From BS750m-G28 sp035527235 (lineage in GTDB: Archaea > Thermoproteota > Bathyarchaeia > TCS64): a stretch of DNA of 8,095 nucleotides. The stretch lies in assembly GCA_035527235.1 (NCBI GenBank), contig DATLAV010000237.1:1-8095 (forward strand). The letters are read 5' to 3'. How positions within the stretch are numbered: the stretch's first letter is position 1; the number at the start of each line of letters is the position of its first letter. The translations under genes and the position numbers were made by a program. This document shows positions 6,067-8,095 of this stretch, one piece after another. The notes under the pieces were generated by a model. That model made no database searches. It was not told the origin of the DNA and saw nothing but the letters and a program-made list of their open reading frames with translations.

Positions 6067-6558
6067 TCAGATGTAGACCTCTGATACGGGCCGCCCCCTG
6101 ACTATGTGGACCCTTCGATTCATGTCCACGTAGCCGTCGAAGCAGTAGTTCGACTCCGGGGCGACCTGCCCCCTTGGATACTTGTAGGCTGTGAACCATC
6201 TCAGGAACAGCGTCGGTCCCGTCATCTCCTCTCCCTCGAGCAGGCCATCCTTGGCCTTGGTGAAGAACTCAACGTCCTCCAATTCAACTAAACTGTAGGA
6301 CACCTGATCGCTCTCAGCTATGCAATCCATCACAGCCTCGTCGTTTCTCAGCCATCTGTACCTGTAGTACACTACGGTGCCCCACCCGAGAAGTATTCCT
6401 ATGATTAGGAGGTAGACGGCTCCCTTCCCTATCCTCATCCAGCGCGCGCGCCCGTCCTTGATTGCGAGGGCCTCAGCCATCGTGTCCCTGTCGTCTACCG
6501 TGACGACTTTACCGTTGACGAGGGCGAGGTCAGCATAAAGATAATCGGGGGTGGCCAT
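6067..6558 (-). CDS. Chimeric ORF: amidohydrolase N-terminus fused to a single-pass membrane protein
   Basis: The 163-residue reading frame has two unlike parts. Residues 8-37 (ADLALVNGKVVTVDD, then TMAEALAIKDGR) are what is expected at the start of a metal-dependent amidohydrolase of the YtcJ/amidohydrolase_3 type, just before the usual ILAVG strand. That strand and the whole catalytic barrel are missing. Residues 41-163 start at an internal Met with a basic MRIGKG and one membrane helix (about 46-64, AVYLLIIGILLGWGTVVYY). A YRYR stretch and a polar domain of about 95 residues with two Cys (79 and 139) follow. I do not recognise that domain. The junction falls at a GCGCGCGCG tract (6442-6450). 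ATG 6558 sits about 32 bases from a TATA-like box; an in-frame TTG at 6567 would precede the predicted transcription start. If translation begins at ATG 6438, the product is the 123-residue membrane protein alone; no ribosome-binding site is seen there. Confidence 0.6.
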   Translation of the reverse strand: MATPDYLYADLALVNGKVVTVDDRDTMAEALAIKDGRARWMRIGKGAVYLLIIGILLGWGTVVYYRYRWLRNDEAVMDCIAESDQVSYSLVELEDVEFFTKAKDGLLEGEEMTGPTLFLRWFTAYKYPRGQVAPESNYCFDGYVDMNRRVHIVRGRPVSEVYI

Positions 6559-6586
6559 CTGGATCAATGAAGTTGTGGATCTTCAG

Positions 6587-6594
6587 ATATTTAT
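6587..6594 (-). promoter_or_regulatory. TATA-like box for the chimeric ORF
   Basis: Minus-strand ATAAATAT is centred about 32 bases before the ATG at 6558, predicting a nearly leaderless message. It lies in the short gap after the nitroreductase stop, so the ORF can be transcribed independently. It may be the original amidohydrolase promoter. Confidence 0.55.
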
Positions 6595-6613
6595 CATGGT
6601 CTCCGCCCTAACA

Positions 6614-7162
6614 TCAGCCCAAGAACTCGGCGACCTCGCCCACGGACATCTTAGGAGGGACTCGCCCCTCCTCTGCCGAATTACCGAAGGTCAACGCCGC
6701 CATCAGCCTCCACGGCTTACCGAGGTGCTCCACGAGGGCATCCAGAGTATAGTAGATGTCCCCTATCCAGAGGCTGCCCAGGCCCAGGTCGTGAGCCCTC
6801 AGGAGCATGTTCTGGATGGCCGCGGCGACGCTGTGGACCTCGGTCTCCCAGCCCATCTCGGCGGTGTTCCAGACCATGACGAGGACTGGCGCCTCCTCCA
6901 TGACTCCGCAGGACCACATCGACGAGCTCGAAGCCTCCTTCCCGTGCCTCTCGATGAACGCGTTGAGTTCCTCTCTGAGGCGGTCGGTCAGCTCCCTCTT
7001 CGGCTCGCCGGTGAGCACGGTGAAACGCCACTGCTGCCCGTTCTTGGCCGAGGGCGCCCACGTACCAGCCGCAAGTACCTCCCTGACGAGATCCATGGGA
7101 ACGGGTTCTGACCAGTAGCTTCGGATACTTCTCCGACCCTTTATGACCTCTATGAGCTCCAT
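6614..7162 (-). CDS. Nitroreductase family FMN-dependent oxidoreductase
   Basis: A 182-residue protein of the small nitroreductase-fold family, which uses FMN and NAD(P)H to reduce nitro groups, quinones, flavins or enones in the cytoplasm. The FMN-phosphate segment GRRSIRSY (9-16) and the WAPSAKNGQQWRFTVL stretch (35-50) are diagnostic. AAIQNMLLRAHDLGLGSLWI (114-133) is the usual dimer and flavin-contacting helix with its loop. The C-terminal Arg167 lies in a GRVPPK segment that normally touches the FMN phosphate. The substrate cannot be read from the sequence. ATG 7162 is preferred over an in-frame TTG at 7171, which adds three residues without a better ribosome-binding site. The gap to the upstream gene is only 46 bp with no clear TATA box, so cotranscription with the gene at 7209-8095 is possible. 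Confidence 0.88.
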   Translation of the reverse strand: MELIEVIKGRRSIRSYWSEPVPMDLVREVLAAGTWAPSAKNGQQWRFTVLTGEPKRELTDRLREELNAFIERHGKEASSSSMWSCGVMEEAPVLVMVWNTAEMGWETEVHSVAAAIQNMLLRAHDLGLGSLWIGDIYYTLDALVEHLGKPWRLMAALTFGNSAEEGRVPPKMSVGEVAEFLG

Positions 7163-7208
7163 GATTCTCAATGGACAGTGTCAGCCTACTATTCCCTGTG
7201 AATTCTCG

Positions 7209-8095
7209 CTAGTTCTCATGCACCGTTAGGCGTTGAGAGGAGTCAGGCCCCACCGAGAACGCGTCCTCGGCTTCGAGGGTATAATAGTATACACCGGGCT
7301 CATCCGACCTAAACTCGAAGAAGTAGGTAGCAGAGGAATCGGGAGCCACGGACGCGATCTTCCAGGCGGTGTGGACAGGTTCCTCTGAGCCCTCCCGGTA
7401 GATCTTTGCGGTCACGTTCTCGTGGACCGAGTGGAATCTGGCCGCGTTGCTTGTCTTGAACTGGACAAGCGACCTCCAGCTTGTAGTCTGGCTACCAATG
7501 GGGCTACCAACGTCGTCGGCCCAACCAGACGAGATATAATCGAGATGGGGCACCCGAACGAGGGGATACTTGGTCGTGGAGAAGGGGAGCCAGGTCTCAA
7601 GGAAGAATAGGTGGACGAGGGCCTGTCCCTTCAACGTGATGGAGACCTCGCCGTTGTACCTGTCCGCGGCCTGATTCACGAGGTCCGTGAAAAGCTTGAT
7701 GTCATCCATGTAGAGGAGGATGCTCCTGTCCAGCAGGTTCAGGTAGGGGACCTTCTCCCTCTCAAACTCGAAGAGACTCGTCTGAACCACCTCTCCCTCG
7801 ACGAGAACGGTCACTTCGACGTCGGAGACCTCTGGTTGTCTCACGACCAGGGGGCTCAGGGTCACACTGATGAACCATCTTCGGGCATAGTCGGGTAGCT
7901 GGGTCACCACCTGCTCCCCTAGGCCCGCCGAGGGTAACGTGAGTGTCATGCCCACGTCCATCTCGGAGGCCTCACCCCGAGTGGCATTCCTGATGAAGCC
8001 AGCTATGTCCTCCTCCCCAAGGCTGAAGACTACTCTTAACTCTGAGACTTCCTGATAACTTGCATAGAGGCCGCCGATGGCCCTGCCCATGAGAA
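7209..8095 (-). CDS. Probable extracytoplasmic beta-rich protein, 5' end outside window
   Basis: I do not recognise the family. The reading frame is open to the right edge; the first Met in the window (8090) is preceded by an in-frame Leu codon, so the true start probably lies outside. The visible 293 residues from that Met have no Cys and no strong membrane helix. They contain two Asn-x-Thr sequons (Asn35, Asn225). Alternating hydrophobic strands recur (for example VSDVEVTVLVEGEVVQTSLF, 88-107). A helical stretch around 129-145 precedes the strand GEVSITLKGQALVHLFF (147-163). The C-terminal 85 residues (about 209-293) end in ATYFFEFRSDEPGVYYYTLE (254-273) and look like an Ig/fibronectin-type beta sandwich. 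An exported or membrane-anchored surface protein whose anchor is in the missing part is the best guess. The nitroreductase follows 46 bp downstream. Confidence 0.6.
   Translation of the reverse strand, partial: LMGRAIGGLYASYQEVSELRVVFSLGEEDIAGFIRNATRGEASEMDVGMTLTLPSAGLGEQVVTQLPDYARRWFISVTLSPLVVRQPEVSDVEVTVLVEGEVVQTSLFEFEREKVPYLNLLDRSILLYMDDIKLFTDLVNQAADRYNGEVSITLKGQALVHLFFLETWLPFSTTKYPLVRVPHLDYISSGWADDVGSPIGSQTTSWRSLVQFKTSNAARFHSVHENVTAKIYREGSEEPVHTAWKIASVAPDSSATYFFEFRSDEPGVYYYTLEAEDAFSVGPDSSQRLTVHEN

Noticed and set aside
6551..7111. Open frame of 186 codons on the plus strand
   Set aside because: Antisense to the nitroreductase, whose FMN motifs are intact on the minus strand.

Overview
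The window looks like a piece of a moderately GC-rich archaeal chromosome. The main evidence is promoter architecture: A/T-rich TATA-like boxes sit roughly 30-50 bp before several start codons, some implying very short leaders. Shine-Dalgarno matches are present only at some genes. The gene content fits: a CTP-type polyprenol/dolichol kinase, a divergent thymidylate-kinase-like P-loop protein, and a QueG/RdhA-type iron-sulfur protein typical of anaerobes. I cannot fix the lineage from sequence alone; a Bathyarchaeia- or Thermoplasmata-like uncultured archaeon is a guess.

Layout, left to right. On the minus strand, positions 1-1020 hold the first 340 codons of an IMP dehydrogenase-family gene that runs off the left edge. 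Upstream of it, also on the minus strand, are an FsR-like major facilitator transporter (1135-2340) and a QueG-like double-cluster iron-sulfur protein (2508-3368). A divergent promoter region (3369-3475) separates these from the only plus-strand operon: a membrane polyprenol/dolichol kinase-family protein (3476-4183) followed three bases later by a thymidylate-kinase-like protein (4187-4768). That operon converges on, and overlaps by 14 bp, a second MFS transporter on the minus strand (4755-5945). Further right, still on the minus strand, are a small chimeric membrane protein (6067-6558), a nitroreductase (6614-7162) and the C-terminal part of a probable surface-exposed beta-rich protein (7209-8095) whose beginning lies outside the window.

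How they fit together. The only clear functional unit is the kinase pair. The first protein matches the Sec59/VTE5-type kinases that put a phosphate on a lipid alcohol. Its translationally coupled partner is a P-loop kinase that has lost the Asp of the thymidylate-kinase DRY motif. The pair may therefore act on the same isoprenoid pool, but this is inference. The other genes look like separate units: purine synthesis, two exporters, a redox protein and a flavin reductase.

The most unusual object is the chimeric ORF at 6067-6558. It carries a promoter, a start codon and about 37 codons resembling the N-terminus of a metal-dependent amidohydrolase. These are joined in frame, at a GC-alternating tract, to an unrelated single-pass membrane protein. 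I found no tRNA, rRNA, CRISPR array or insertion sequence. All gaps between genes are under 160 bp.
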